This document shows, one piece after another, positions 34,733 to 47,647 of a stretch of DNA of 64,000 nucleotides (position 1 is the stretch's first letter; every line of letters starts with the position of its first letter). The notes beneath the pieces were generated by a model. That model saw nothing but the letters and a program-made list of their open reading frames with translations, had not been told where the DNA came from and made no database searches. The stretch spans positions 6,613,501-6,677,500 of the forward strand of contig CM070617.1 of NCBI GenBank assembly GCA_036346255.1, written 5' to 3'. A program made the position numbers and the translations under genes. Origin of the DNA: Ampelocalamus luodianensis (Eukaryota; Streptophyta; Magnoliopsida; Poales; Poaceae).

Positions 34733-37700
34733 TCTGTGGGAGACAATATTAAAATTTGCTGATGTTGGTTCTTCTGAAGAGGCAGTCGTCACCTTTGAAG
34801 GAATAGCTATTCTTACACCAAGGTGGAAAATATGGACCATTTATCTGATAAAATACTCAAGATAACTTGTTCATGATTATCTGCTTTATGTTTTCCCCAA
34901 TAAACTAACAGATCTTTGGCAATGTAGAGGACGATATAGTGTTGAGCTTCATGTTTCATTTCTGCGACTCCAAGGACAAGCTAATGATTTTAAAATCCAA
35001 TATAGCAGCATTGTTCGCCTCTTTCTTTTGCCAAAGGTTCTGCTACTTTTTGTATTTAACTATGTCTTATTCTTTGATGTTGTGCATACTGTTGACACTA
35101 GACATGAAACTGATTGTATCGCATGATTGTTCTTTGCAGTCAAACAATCCTCATACATTTGTGGTTGTCACTCTTGATCCCCCAATCCGCAAAGGACAAA
35201 CACTGTATCCTCACATTGTCATTCAGGTTTTGTGCTGCAAAATTTGCTCACAATGTTAAGATGTCATAGACTCATAGTTGGTTTGGTCACTTGATTGCAG
35301 TGTTTTTTTAGACAGTTTAGTAATTGTTTCCCTTATTCTCTAAACAGTTCGAGACAGAGGCAGTAGTTGAAAGAAACCTGACATTAAGTAGAGAGCTTCT
35401 GGCTGAAAAATACAAAGACAGGCTGGAGGAATCGTACAAGGTGAAATATTTGTTACTTTGGAACAATAATGTTTAGCTTATGTTGATTCGTTCAAGTTGG
35501 AATAGGAAATCTGGCTTATAAGATGAAATCACAAAATATGCATGGCAAAAAAAGTTTGATAGTACTGAAAACTCCACCTAAAGCGTTGTGTATGCTGCCA
35601 GAGGGAGCTGCTTTAAGCCACCTGTGACTTATTTCCATTAGCAAATTGATTCTTTGTTAAGAATTGCACTCAACCTTTTGTCAAACTTAAACTGGGCTTG
35701 AAGCTGAGGCTTGAGTTAGGCCAAGCAGGCACTTAACTATTCTGTTGATTCTTCCTCTATATCCAAAAGAATGTATTTTAGGAACAACTTGTATATAAAA
35801 CACTCCATGGTTTTGAGACAAATCATGCTCTTGTCTTCCTAAGTGTGCCTTATTCATGTTCAATGCACATTCCATTATACAAAGTCACTAAAACTTGGAT
35901 CAAAACAAAACTGCACTAGATTCCTCCACCAACTACCTCGTTAGGCGGAGGAACAAATTTGATGGGCATTTATGAGAGACAATAGCATAGTTCATTAGGT
36001 CTCAAAGGAAGGCTTAGATCCGCATTACTTTCAAATTGTCTTTTGTATAATGTGTTCTGTTATGGATTGGTGTTTACTTTTTTGAACTAGTGTGTCATTG
36101 CTACTTAACATATTCTCCTTTGTTTACGGTTCTTTTGGACTGGTAATTGCGTGTCATGGTAACTTGACTAACTTACAGAGTGTTCAATTCATCCATAGGG
36201 TCTAATACATGAGGTATTCACCAAAGTCATCCGTGGTCTATCTGGTGCGAAAGTCACAAGGCCAGGTTCTTTCAGAAGTTGCCAAGATGGATATGCAGTT
36301 AAATCATCACTCAAAGCTGAAGATGGACTGTTGTATCCACTTGAAAAGGGTTTCTTCTTTCTGCCAAAGCCTCCTACACTCATTCTACATGAGGAGGTAT
36401 TATTTCTTCATTTCCGCTAGAAATTGATTCTCATTTGTTCATGCATTTCTGATATGACATATCATTGTCCAACCATGGCAATTGTTACTCATGCCCATTC
36501 ACTGCATATTCAATGTAGATTGAGTTTGTTGAATTTGAACGTCATGGTGCTGGGGGCGCCAGTATGTCATCCCACTATTTCGACCTCCTGGTAAAGCTGA
36601 AAAATGACCAAGAACATCTCTTCAGAAATATTCAAAGGAATGAATACCATAACCTCTTCAACTTCATCAAGTATGTGCCTTTTTATTGGCTTCATCATCC
36701 GTCTTGCTATGTTTATACATAAGACTTATGGATGGCTTTTCTTGTTTCCGATAATCTTTTAAGTGGAAAGCACTTGAAAATAATGAACCTCGGAGATGGT
36801 CAAGGTACAAGTGGTGGGGTTACAGATGTTCTACGGGACACTGACGATGATGCTGTTGATCCACATCTAGAAAGAATAAAAAATCAGGCTGGGGATGAGG
36901 AAAGTGATGAAGAGGTATGGCTGCATTTTATTGGCTTGTTGCTTGATGCTGACTTGTTAATCTTGTTACTGAGTTCCTCCATATACTTGTTTTCTTTTTC
37001 ACTTCATGTTAGGATGAAGATTTTGTTGTGGATAAGGATGATGGTGGATCTCCTACTGATGATTCTGATGAGGATGAATCAGATGCTAGTGAAAGTGGGG
37101 GTGAAAAAGAGGTAGTTAAATTTATTATTTGCTGTAGCAAGCTTGAAGTGTGAAGCCGCCATGCTAATGATCTCTTGCTCTTTGCCACCCCCCCCCCCCC
37201 CCCCCCAGAAGAAATCATCCAAAAAGGAAGCTAGTAGTTCAAAGCCACCAGTGAAGAGGAAGCCTAAGGTCAGGGATGAGGAAGGTTCAGAGAAAAGGAA
37301 GGCCAAGAAGAAAAAAGATCCTAACGCCCCCAAAAGAGCAATGACACCATTCATGTACTTCTCAATGGCTGAGCGAGCAGTAAGTTACTCTGACTAACAA
37401 TCCCCAACATAGTAGATACTCCAGTAACACATAAATTGAGTGAGTATTACACGGAATAAAGCTAGAGTCATTTCGAGAAACAATTGAGCAGCACAGTAGG
37501 CTATTAAGTATGAAAATGCATTGCATCAATTATGAAATTTTAAACTATTGAGCAAAAGAGTTTCTTCCTTTAGTACCACTACCATGTACATACTAAATAC
37601 TTCCTTTTTTCATAAGAAATGTATGATACCAGGGGAGCAAACATTCTACCTTCTGAGACTACAAATTTACTATGCACGTGAAGAGTTTCATAGTGTACTG

Positions 37701-38213
37701 AATTTTTCTCACTGACGTGAGGCTGTTATAGCGCTTCCTCTTTTTTTGGTTAAGCATTATTCCTTGACCCATAACTGAATTCTTTCAAAATAGATAGATG
37801 CTAGAGATGAGATCTTAAACATAAGCTTAGTTGCTATTTTCTTGATGCAGAATATGAAGAATAGCAATCCAGATTTGCCTACAACCGAGATAGCAAAGAA
37901 GCTTGGAGAGTCGTGGCAAAAGATGACAAGTAATATTCTAGATCATTCTCCATTATATACCCTATAAGTAATGATAACAGCAATGGTTTCATCCATGTAA
38001 CATATTCTGCTATGTTTTCTGTTGCATTTACAAATATAATATATTTTTTTGTGCTCATGATTTCCTTGCTCCTTGTCACGAGCAGCCGAAGAGAAACAGC
38101 CTTATATCCAACAGTCTCAAGTCGACAAAAAACGCTACGAAAAGGAATCTGCTGCCTACCGTGGTGCAGCCCCAATGGACGTGGATTCCGGGTCCGGCAA
38201 TGAGTCTGACTAG
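31885..38213 (+). CDS. SSRP1: FACT complex subunit SSRP1
   Basis: Histone chaperone subunit that with SPT16 forms FACT, which loosens nucleosomes for transcription and replication in the nucleus. Sixteen exons: 31885-31938, 32924-33109, 34121-34226, 34305-34441, 34524-34607, 34731-34822, 34928-35036, 35140-35226, 35348-35440, 36199-36396, 36519-36670, 36764-36914, 37013-37111, 37209-37379, 37851-37929, 38086-38213; all join in frame to 641 codons plus stop, the size expected of a plant SSRP1. N-terminal MTDGHLFNNILLGGRGG and the SSRP1/POB3 PH-like domains; an acidic Asp/Glu/Ser segment (exons 12-13); a Lys-rich linker; one HMG box starting KDPNAPKRAMTPFMYFS and running through EIAKKLGESW and DKKRYEKE; tail GSGNESD. 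Introns 5 and 13 end in simple repeats that abut the splice acceptors. Confidence 0.95.
34683..34728. repeat. (CT)7(GT)16 microsatellite at an SSRP1 splice acceptor
   Basis: The repeat runs to within one base of the AG at 34729-34730 that ends SSRP1 intron 5. It therefore replaces the normal polypyrimidine tract. Confidence 0.9.
37188..37206. repeat. C19 homopolymer at an SSRP1 splice acceptor
   Basis: Nineteen C residues directly precede the AG at 37207-37208 that ends SSRP1 intron 13, acting as its polypyrimidine tract. Confidence 0.9.
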
Positions 38214-38998
38214 AGTCATACTTGTGCACTTGACACAAGGGAGGAATCTGTTTACTGTTGGTGCAGTTTGGACTCTGAAATCATCTCAGCTCTAAACCTT
38301 GCACTTGATGAATCCTATTGGTGTATGTAACCAACGCCATCGGTTCTTCTTCCCGTCAGGTGAGTCTGAGACCGCTCGAGTATAAATTGTTACCATTTGT
38401 GTATGCCTACACGGACAATTTTCCCGAAAGCATTTGATTTGATGTAGCATGTCTCTGCGATGCAAGATTGTACGAGCGTTGAATGAGAGTATGGCCTAGC
38501 GAACCTTTGTAAAACGAGACAATGGTTTACGCGAGTCTTACTTTCTTATGCTCTAAAATTTGTGTGAATTTCCCTACTTTTTTAAGAGCGTTGGGGGGTG
38601 GGGGGGGGGGTGCCTAACGCTTTGTTTGTTTGGGGTTTGGACCTAATCTATGTAAATCTTAGTTCTCTATGAAAATCTCAGGATAGGAGGGATCATAATG
38701 CTAAGCTGGTGTGTCGTTTAGCCTAAACGCCGTCAAACCAGGGTACTGCACTCGAGGAACTTCTGAATCTGGATTTTGTATTGAATTTTCTGAGTCGCCC
38801 ATCTCAAAAGGAATTCACGATACACATGATGTGATGTCTGTCACACGAGAGCTATCAAATGTTAGGTCTATGCTACGCCACATTGTATCGAAGGATTATT
38901 GTCGTCGGCCAAGTAAAACCAAAATCCAATCCAGCCCAGTCTCGGTATCAGCTGACAGTTGGATGCACTCACTAAGCAAGCACCCGTGCAGAACATAA
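38214..38998. other. SSRP1 3' flank and unassigned DNA
   Basis: The first ~300 bp are probably SSRP1 3'UTR. There is a G-rich run near 38586-38610. A 95-codon plus frame at 38711-38998 has no recognised domain or splice context. Confidence 0.4.
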
Positions 38999-39130
38999 GC
39001 TGAAGGGATCCCGGATTGGCATCCTTTGCTATTCTATTCTATTCCATTGCTAATATTATGGTGCTGAAGTATCCCGAATTGGCATCCTTTGCTATTCTAT
39101 TCTATTCCATTACTAATATTATGGTGCGCT
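38999..39130. repeat. 64-bp tandem duplication
   Basis: gctgaag starts units at 38999 and 39063 and begins a third at 39128. Each unit contains ttggcatcctttgctattct and ends taatattatggt. It lies ~410 bp upstream of the next gene's start codon. Confidence 0.9.
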
Positions 39131-39414
39131 GAAGTATCGTGATATTAAGGCAGATTTGAGCCGTTTGTTTCCTAGAAGAACGGTACAGATACATTGTTGC
39201 TATAGTATTTACGAAAAGTATCTATGCTATAGTTGTGCTACAATATTTTTCATCCCATCTAATCTTAAAACGAGTTTACGTGAGACACGACATCTAATCA
39301 AAGCCCGTTTAGAATTAATTACACAGGAGACAAGCGACCGACCGGAACCCCTGGCCCGCGCCAAATAGAGAGGCCCTGTCGCGCCGCCGCTATAAATCAT
39401 ACCGCGCCGCGCTC

Positions 39415-39422
39415 TATATAAG
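39415..39422 (+). promoter_or_regulatory. TATA box of the DUF1664 gene
   Basis: TATATAAG in a GC-rich context lies 116 bp upstream of the start codon. Another TATAAAT is at 39391-39397. Confidence 0.6.
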
Positions 39423-39537
39423 CGAACCGAATCGTTCGGCAACTCGTCTCTCTCCCCCAAACTCCCCGCCCCGGAGCCGAGTTTCGCCGCCTTCCTAACC
39501 CCCTCCCAAGCTAGGGTTTCTCCCGCGTCGTGCAGCA

Positions 39538-41021
39538 ATGGCGATGGTGCAGGTCGCCATGGGCCTCAGCCGTGTCGTCCTCCTCGTCGGCGCCGGTGCG
39601 TAACCCCGAAAAGCCCGGTTCCGTGCTGTTTTGATCCGATAATCCCGAGCTTCTCACCCACTCGTCGTTTGCCCACGTGTTTTCGTGATCGATTGTGCAG
39701 GTTTCACTGGCTCCGTCGTCCTCCGCAACGGCGGCCGCCTCTCCGACTTCCTCAGCGAGATCCAGGTGCGTGCGTGCGATTGCTTACTGCGCCGCTTCGA
39801 TCGATCCGGCTCGCGGTGGCGAGAGAGACGGTTCGCGATGTTTCTGTTCTGATTCGTCGTGTTGGTTTCGCAGGAGATTGTGCGCGAGAAAGGGATCGGC
39901 GGGGATGGGAACGGCGCCGACAACGTCAGCGACGCCCTCACCATGCAGGTGTGTGTGTGATCTCTATGCCGTTGTGGCTATTGCTTGATAAGATGTGATC
40001 AAGGCAGGCGTGTCGATTTGCGCAATTTAATCGATACATGCCTTTCAAGTGTCATGTTCGTGGTTGAAGCATATTGTGCAATTATTTGTGCCGCATCATG
40101 TAATGCTGCGTTTACGAATGCATTAATTGGGAGCTTCATGCCTTCATTACACTGTTCATCCACTACCTGCAATTTTTTTATAAGAAAAATAGTGTGTGTA
40201 TGTATGTTTAGAGGCGAGTAAGTTATGTTTCAATCTGTTTTTAGGTGATGCAGCTGACTAGGGATGTTCGACAACTTTCGTCGAACAATGTAACTGTTCT
40301 TCATGTTGATTCTGGCAAGTCAGGTCGGTCTTTTTGCTACCTCGATTGAATTGTCCTTTCTGTTTTTTTGTGACCATCCAATCCTGTCTCAACATTAACC
40401 CATGCTCCTTAACTAAACCCATTGCATGAACAAACACAGTAATGAACTATGGAGTATCTCTTTACTCCCACTACTGCTATCATAAACTGTCTTTACAACT
40501 AATGTCCTCCAAAAAAAAACATGTGAAGTGCATACGAGTTTGCACTATACTTTCCCGACTTAGATCTCGTCTAATTGTACCAAATATGTGCTAACATGTT
40601 TAAGTAATGCGGTGTGTGGAATGTAGAGTTGCAGAACTAAGAACAGAAATAGCGAGCAAGTGCTCTAAAAAAGCTGCAGTGGAAAAGTGTCTCGAATAGA
40701 TTTTCCATGGTCGCTTGTAAAACGAATCTGTCCCTTGACATCTTTATGGGAAACATTCCGGCTTATCTTTTGTTCATTCTGCATTTACATGATTATAAAC
40801 CTTCTTTTTTTAACCTCTTTGCAGTTGTATCAGCTTTGCTAGCACCTGCTGCAGCTGCCGGGGCGTTGGGCTATGGTTACATGTGGTGGAAAGTACGTTT
40901 TCTACTTTATGTTAGCTCTCAAGCTTGAATGATATTTGCTATATGTTGAAGAAAATTATATATTGTTTGGACCTTTCTTCTTTCTAATATTCATTACCAT
41001 TGCACATTTTTTTGTGGAAAC

Positions 41022-41087
<66 letters not shown>

Positions 41088-44000
41088 GAGAGATGCACTA
41101 CTCTGCACCCGAGCATAGAATAAGTTATTCTACTCTCCACCACCTTCCATAGGTCAAAACCTACATCCCACCTTGGTTAAGAAAAACTCACAACATCCCA
41201 CCTCCGTTAACCCACATTTCTCTCTTCACCCACCCTCTATGCCTAGTTTGGCAGTAAATCTCCGATGAAGATATAGTAAAAGCAAGTGCAGTAATACTAA
41301 GCATGATAGTGTCTGTCCTGTAAAGATGCGGTAAATGAACAAGAAGATTGCAGTAATTCGTCAAAAAAAGAAGACCGTAGTAAATTTTTATAGTGCTACA
41401 GTAAAATCACAAATGAGGTCGCAGTAAATATCTTGAAACGATGCAGTAAACACATAAGGAGGTTACAGTAAATCTCTTTTAGTGGTGCAATAAATATTGC
41501 ACGCCCGATCTTTTTCTCTTATATTGACAGTAATATGTAGTGTATGTGACAAAAATTCTAATAACTTTTTTACTGTCGGACTATCTCATAGCATACTGTT
41601 TTTTTCGGGCCACGGTCCCACGATCCGCACACGCGTGGCAATAACTTGCAACGGCGAGAAATGTGATTGTGATACAATTTTTACTGCCCTATCACACCTA
41701 AGCGAACTTTTTCCTCGGGTCATGATCCCACGCCTTCTGCGCTTAGCGTGATAGTAAATCCCTTTGTAGTGCTGCAGTAAAAAGCACAACTATGTTGCAG
41801 TAAAATATCTTTTTGTAGTGTTATAGTAAAAGGCACAATGAGATCTTAGTAAATCGTTTTTTGTAGTGCTACAGTAAAAATATAATGATGTTGCAGTAAT
41901 AGACACAATGAGATCGCAGTAATCTTTATAGTGCAGCAATAAAAGATACAATGGGGTTGCAATAAATATTTTATAATGCTGCAGTAAAAGGGGGCAGCGG
42001 AAGAAGGGGTCGGGTGGTGTGGATTAAGGGGTGCGTGCTTTTTTACGGTCGGTTGCACAGTGCTTGGACGATGTAGTAATTGATTGGCTTAAGTATAGTA
42101 AATCCGAACTTTTATTGTAGTAATTTGTTTTTTACAGCGTTAAAACATATTCATCATGGATCTCTTTTTGTTCAGCACATGTTTTTTCAATAAACGCTTT
42201 AAACGAATTGTAAATATAATAAATAGTTTAGGAAATATTCTCGTTCAAATATTGCAATTAACGCGCGCTTCTCTCTCCACCTGCCCATCTGGGCTCAGAG
42301 TGGCGGTAAACCTCTTGTAGTGATGCAGTAAAAGGCACAACGAGGTTACGTGGGGTGCGTGCGGTTTTACGATCGGTTGCACGGAGACGACTGGAGCGTA
42401 GAATAACCTATTCTACACTCAAGCGCAGAATAACGTTACCGTGTGTGTATATCTTATTCCTTCCGAGTGGCAATTCTGTCACATTGTTCATGCTTATCTT
42501 GATATTCGGCCATGGCGATCTGAATTTGAAACTTGCATGGAGTTCTTTATTGTTAGGTGCTTGTCTCGTATGATCTTGAAACCTAGATTGCTGTCGTCAT
42601 ATGCATACGTATTCACAAATGTCTGACTTTTCTTTTCGAGCCATTTGTTATTTATTTCATCTTATGCTGTGCTGGTGTTCTTCATAGAAGTGCTTGGTTG
42701 GTTCAAGTTTAAATTTGTGATCAAATTGATGTTACACGGATTTATTTACCATATTTTTACTGGTGCCTGCACCCTTTCAGGGTATCTCCTTTTCTAGCCT
42801 AATGTATGTCACCAAGCAAAATATGGCTAATGCCGTTTCAAGCATGACTAAGAATCTGGAACAAGTGCAGAGCTCTCTTGCTGTAAGTATTAATAACATC
42901 GTTTTCCCAGTTATATTTGATTGAAACAAAGTTACCATTTCCTTTTAGTTTTTTAGAATAAAGGAAGATTAGTCCTCTAAGCTTCTAGATAATGGTACCA
43001 CGCCTTGTGCTTGTTATTATTGTGAAATAGATAACAAGTTTGTTTTTCATCATGCAAGTACCTATTTGTGCTCAGATATATTTTTGACTTGCAACTCACC
43101 AATCATTGTTAGTCTTGTTGTTGCCCTGTTACCTACAGAAAGTGCTCAGGGACAATGAACTGTACAACTTTCTTTAAATTATTTGTTGGATATCGAAGTC
43201 TTTAAATTAGTTGTTGGATATCGAAGTAAGTTTTAAATGAAGTATTATCTTAACAAAGAAAAAAAATTCGTCTGTTTGTTGAACTTATTTTAGAGCTCAT
43301 ATTTTGCTTGGACTATGCGGATATTGTTTATAGTCATTTATAAACTATCGAAGATCCCAATTTTTTTTTTATAGAAAGCAGTTATACGATAGTGGTTTGC
43401 AACAAGCCTGTGCCATCAACTATAAGTTGGTCCTCCATGAAGGATAGGCTATTCAGTTGTCTCTTTTGATATTTCCTATTTTTCAAATTAAATGCATCAG
43501 CAACCTGGATTTCAAACCGATTCCAAAACTGCCCTGTTTGTATATGATGCCAAAAAGGCTAATCAATTTTCTTGCATGTTATTGCCTCTCCTTTTGTGTT
43601 AGAAATGTTTAATGTCTACCTTTTTTTATAGTGTTCCTTTTTTTTAGTTAAGTAGCTTATTGGATTCTCAAGAACTCTAAAACATATTTTTCTCTCAAAT
43701 ATCTTCAGGCTGCTAAAAGGCACTTGACGCAGCGTATTCAACATGTGGATGATAAATTGGATAAGCAAAGGGAGATTTCTGGACAAATAAGAGATGAGGT
43801 ACTTCCTGAATTTCCGTGCCTTCATTTGAAATGGCACCTGCATACAATGTAGCTTCATTTGAAACTGCAAGAGTAGTTCAATAAGACTTGGCCATCCATG
43901 CACTGTTGAGATGTTCTTTTTCCATGAATTATCTGTAAATTACTTAGTGCATGGAGCCATGGGGATTTCAGTGTGTTGTACTTCTACATAATCTCAAATA

Positions 44001-45532
44001 TCTCCTTTTTTCATTCAGGTTACTGGTGCACGATTGAAACTCAAGAACATTGGTTCACAAATGGAAAACATCAAACAGGTGGCTTGTGGTCTGGTAAGCT
44101 TAAATCTGATCTACATTTGCACCATATTGATTGCCAGTCTTTCAGTTGTCTTAACATAAATTTCTCTGTTGGTTCTGCAGGGTGAAAAATTGGATTCAAT
44201 TGAAGCAAAACAGGTAGGGCCTTTACCTAGAAGTGTTTCTTTCGTTGCTTCGATCTTTTTAGATTGATTCATTTTACTATCAACACTGTGGAAGTAAAGG
44301 GTTGTGTGTATTGTTCTGGCAGTGCACTTGTGCTACCATTTATGTCATGACTAGAGCAACTTTGGCATAATTGTTACATTCTTGAATTGGGCATAACCCA
44401 ATTTAGTATGCCTAGTATCTCAGTGTCCTTGTTGATATGCCACTATGCCAGTCTTAGTTCAGATGAAGCTCTTGACGAACCCATTATCTGAATTTATTTT
44501 AATTAATATGCATATGTACTTGATATTGGTGACCAATTTTCTGAAAGAAATTTCAACGCTGTGAGCAGCACAAGAAAGGTTTATACTGTTTTGTGTTGTC
44601 TTTTAAAAAAGTTCGATTTTCTTTGGGGGGAAAAGCGAACAAAGTTTCTGTGCAGATTTGGGTACATGTCATGCAGATCTGTGGCAATGACACTCCTATG
44701 CCGAAAGCGAAGTGCTTGATACACCTCAATCTTCTCTTGTTTGCTCTGCTTTAGGATTGCATTATCTTTCCCCTTTAATGATCTCAAATGAGTACAATAA
44801 ATAACTTTATTTTTCTGTGGTGACTAACGACATTCTATCAACAGAATATGTCATTGGCTGGTGTGATGTATCTCGTCCAATTCATAGAACAAAGAGGTGG
44901 GAGGCCGCCGAATCGCCTGGTATGAACCTAAGCATACTGCACAATTAATGCTTTGTGGGTTGAATTTTGGTAGCTCTTCACCTCATATCATGTACTGCTC
45001 TTGCAATCGTACGGCATTTTAAAACCATGATTCACAAGAGGAAACATCAAGAAAGACCCTCAACTTATTACAGCACTCCGCTTGCTGAAAATTCCGCTTA
45101 ATCATGGAAAGTAGATTATTGGGCAGCTGAACTATGATACATAATCTTCATATGTAGATGAAGAGCCCAACTAGCTGATGTTTAGCGATAGAAAGTGTGA
45201 CAGCATTCCTGGAATTTTAGCTACAAATAGCTATTAATTCCTTACATTGTTGCCTCGTAGAATTGCTCATACAGACCATTTTCATCTAACTTGTTTTGTT
45301 CAATTGGTACAGGAAGGCTTGCAACGAACGGTCAGGCGCTTTGGGGAACAAAGAGAGTTGCAGGTTAGTTCTCTCACTTGGATGTTTCGATGGTTCGATA
45401 CTTTGGCTTGACACTATTGCATCTTTGTAAGATTAGCTTGATCCATTCATTCATGGCAAGATATACCAACTGACGTGGAACATTTTCTCTCCTTGTCAGG
45501 GGCTGGGGCTGCAGGTGCTGGCAATAGAATGA
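39538..45532 (+). CDS. DUF1664 family membrane/coiled-coil protein
   Basis: Function unknown in the literature I know. Twelve exons: 39538-39595, 39701-39765, 39874-39948, 40245-40323, 40825-40892, 42781-42882, 43709-43798, 44019-44093, 44181-44213, 44845-44919, 45313-45363, 45500-45532; in frame, 267 codons plus stop. It begins MAMVQVAMGLSRVVLLVGAG, a hydrophobic N-terminal segment. A second hydrophobic stretch (SALLAPAAAAGALGYGYMWW) spans the exon 5 region. A long helical, probably coiled-coil region follows (SSMTKNLEQVQSSLAAAKRH, QHVDDKLDKQREISGQIRDE). The pattern suggests an organelle-membrane protein with a soluble helical domain (inference). Intron 5 is 1.9 kb and contains a (TA)n tract and a repetitive element. 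The last exon is very short, and another 3' splice choice could change the C-terminus. Confidence 0.88.
41024..41079. repeat. (TA)n microsatellite in DUF1664 intron 5
   Basis: An uninterrupted alternating A/T run followed by (AC)n-like sequence, directly before the intronic repetitive element. Confidence 0.93.
41101..42430. mobile_element. ~1.3-kb terminal-inverted-repeat element in DUF1664 intron 5
   Basis: The ends are ~38-bp imperfect inverted repeats: ctctgcacccgagcatagaa at 41101 matches the complement of the right end at 42392-42430; both contain the palindromic core agaataagttattct or a variant. TA flanks both sides, which could be a 2-bp target duplication but is weak because the left flank is a microsatellite. 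There is no coding capacity. The interior is a series of degenerate gcagtaaa motifs. The superfamily is uncertain (mariner-like if the TA duplication is real, Mutator-like otherwise). Confidence 0.7.
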
Positions 45533-46288
45533 GCGAATCGTTGCGGCACAGCAGGACAGCTTCAGTCAACATCAATCAACGCAGCAAAGTTGATTTTGCC
45601 TTGATTGAGATCAATCAAAACGATGCGTTTACCCACGCCTTGCGAGGATTTTGTATAGGAAAGATCTAACATGTGGGAAGTTTGCTGAGAATATTGGCTC
45701 GTAGTCTTAGGGAGATTACTAGTTAGCCCTTTTCTGCTTCTTAAATTAGGCTGACTACTAGTTAACTAGTCTAGTCCAGGGTTGAGGAATGGAATGATGT
45801 GTCCCTTGGATTTTTGGTTCGTTGGTTTGGGCGGATGATTTGATCGCCTTGGTGGGTTGCAAGATTACGTGTTGCTCGTCTATGTTTTCACCGGAGGTTT
45901 CATTCGTATGCATTCATCTTTGTGTGGTTGTACAGTTTTTTTAAAATTATTATTATTATTATTAAATCAGGACCGACCGACCAAATAGTCAGCAGCCCAA
46001 TACAAAACGAAGCTGGGAATGTTGTCCTCACCATCAAGGCCGAGGAAACAAATCATCTGTATGGAAGAACAAAATGCACACGCTACAGTGTTGTGCATTA
46101 AGCATTCAGACCATTAGATTCAAAAGTAAAAGATATGGATGCAATTGTTACTGTGGAAGTGTAGCAATCCTGGTCTGCACTATAGCAGTAGTTGTACTAG
46201 ATGATCTGGAGCGTTCGCTTTCGATCCACCAACGGTGGAAGCATGCCTCTCTAATGCAGATCACTGTAGCTTCTCTGCGTTCTGTTCT
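45533..46288. other. DUF1664 3' flank
   Basis: Probably 3'UTR to about 45950. A (TTA)n-like tract is near 45948-45965. The 64-codon plus frame overlapping the last exon (45475-45669) is a different frame from the coding exon and is not supported. Confidence 0.4.
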
Positions 46289-46441
46289 TCAAAGTCCAAG
46301 ACCAAACTTGGCTAGCTCATCTGCTACTTTATTGCATGCTCTAGGAACATAGACAATCTTGTTATCAGAGAAGTCCGTGCAGAGCAGCTCGCGCGCTCGG
46401 TTGATCACCACATGTACTAGCCGAGAGACTGCCATCCACAC
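46289..46441 (-). pseudogene. RNase H C-terminal remnant of a retroelement
   Basis: A 50-codon minus-strand frame ends KIVYVPRACNKVADELAKFG then GLGL and stop. VPRxCNKVADxLAK is the C-terminal signature of the plant RNase H domain found at the 3' ends of LINE-like elements and their derivatives; the Asp of VAD is the last catalytic residue. The earlier catalytic part is not recognisable upstream (46442-46830), so this is a truncated relic. Confidence 0.65.
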
Positions 46442-47647
46442 CGTTAATTAAGCACCGAAACCAGAATAGTACGCGCGCGACGTACCGAGCTGAGCAGCAG
46501 CCGGGAGAGCACGCCTCTGCTCCTCCTGCATGGTACGCGTGCTCTCGTATATGCTCCAGCGCTGACGACGTCTCCTGTCGAGTGAGTCGCGAATCCACGA
46601 CCTGATCTCGGTCACACGAGACACCGTCAGAACCGATCTTAAGCACACCGACACCGACAGGAGAGGATGGGCTGGTGTGGTTTCTCAGGGGAGCCCAAGA
46701 AATCCTGGAATTTCTTTTTCTTTTTCTTTGCTGTCCTTCCCACTTTTCTGCCGGTTGCTTTGATTCGCCCGCATTGACACGATTTCGGTCTGAGACCAAA
46801 GCCCCAAGAACAGTCGCCAAGTGCTGCACCTCAGGGTGCGTTTGGATGGAGAGATAGAATGGTCATATACTGAATGGTTCGGGAAATAGACAGATTCAGC
46901 TGTTTGGTTCGGTGGATCGAACCGTTTGATTCAGGACCATTTGGTTCCATCGCGAAGCATATTCGAGAAAGATTCTGTACCGCGTGGTTTGATCGAATTT
47001 CCCAAACCACGTAGTTCACTCTCTCGTCTCCCCCGCTGCAATCACTCTTTGCACCCCTACCCTGCTGCGCTCCTCTCCCCCCGCCCCACCCCGCTATGCT
47101 CCTCTCTTCCCTTCGCGCCGCTGCTCCTCTCTTCTCCCCCCGCTCCTCTCCCAGATCTGGCCCGACCGCCGCCCACATCGCCCCCGGAGAACATCATCTC
47201 CCCTCACAGAACCCCACAGGCCGCCTCGCCTCCCATGGTGTGGATTTGACGCAGAAGGATGCCCCTTCTTCCTCCCCTCCCGGATCTGGCCGGCTGCTCC
47301 TTCCGCCTCCTCCCGGATCTGACCCGACGGCTCCTTCTTCCTCCCCTGGTCTTGCTCCCATCTCGGTAATCGAAGGTATGGATCCCAAATCCTGAATCTC
47401 CCTTATGTGCCGTTGCCGGCTGTTGTGGCCCGAGGCCCTCAATTTGTTTATCACTTGGCCTTGCCATTGTTTCGGTATGATATATGGATGAATGGATGAT
47501 AGTAGTCAAGATTGGTAGAACACTAGGGATTTGCATGGCACAGTGGAACATTTCATGCATTCAGTTGATGTTTGTTTATCACTTGGGCATTGAGCATCCA
47601 GCTTGTTCGTTAGTGCTCTAATTATATATGTCACCCTTGAATTGTAG

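Noticed and set aside
45475..45669. 64-codon plus frame after the DUF1664 gene
   Set aside because: The spliced gene uses 45500-45532 in another frame and stops; this frame has no start support or domain.
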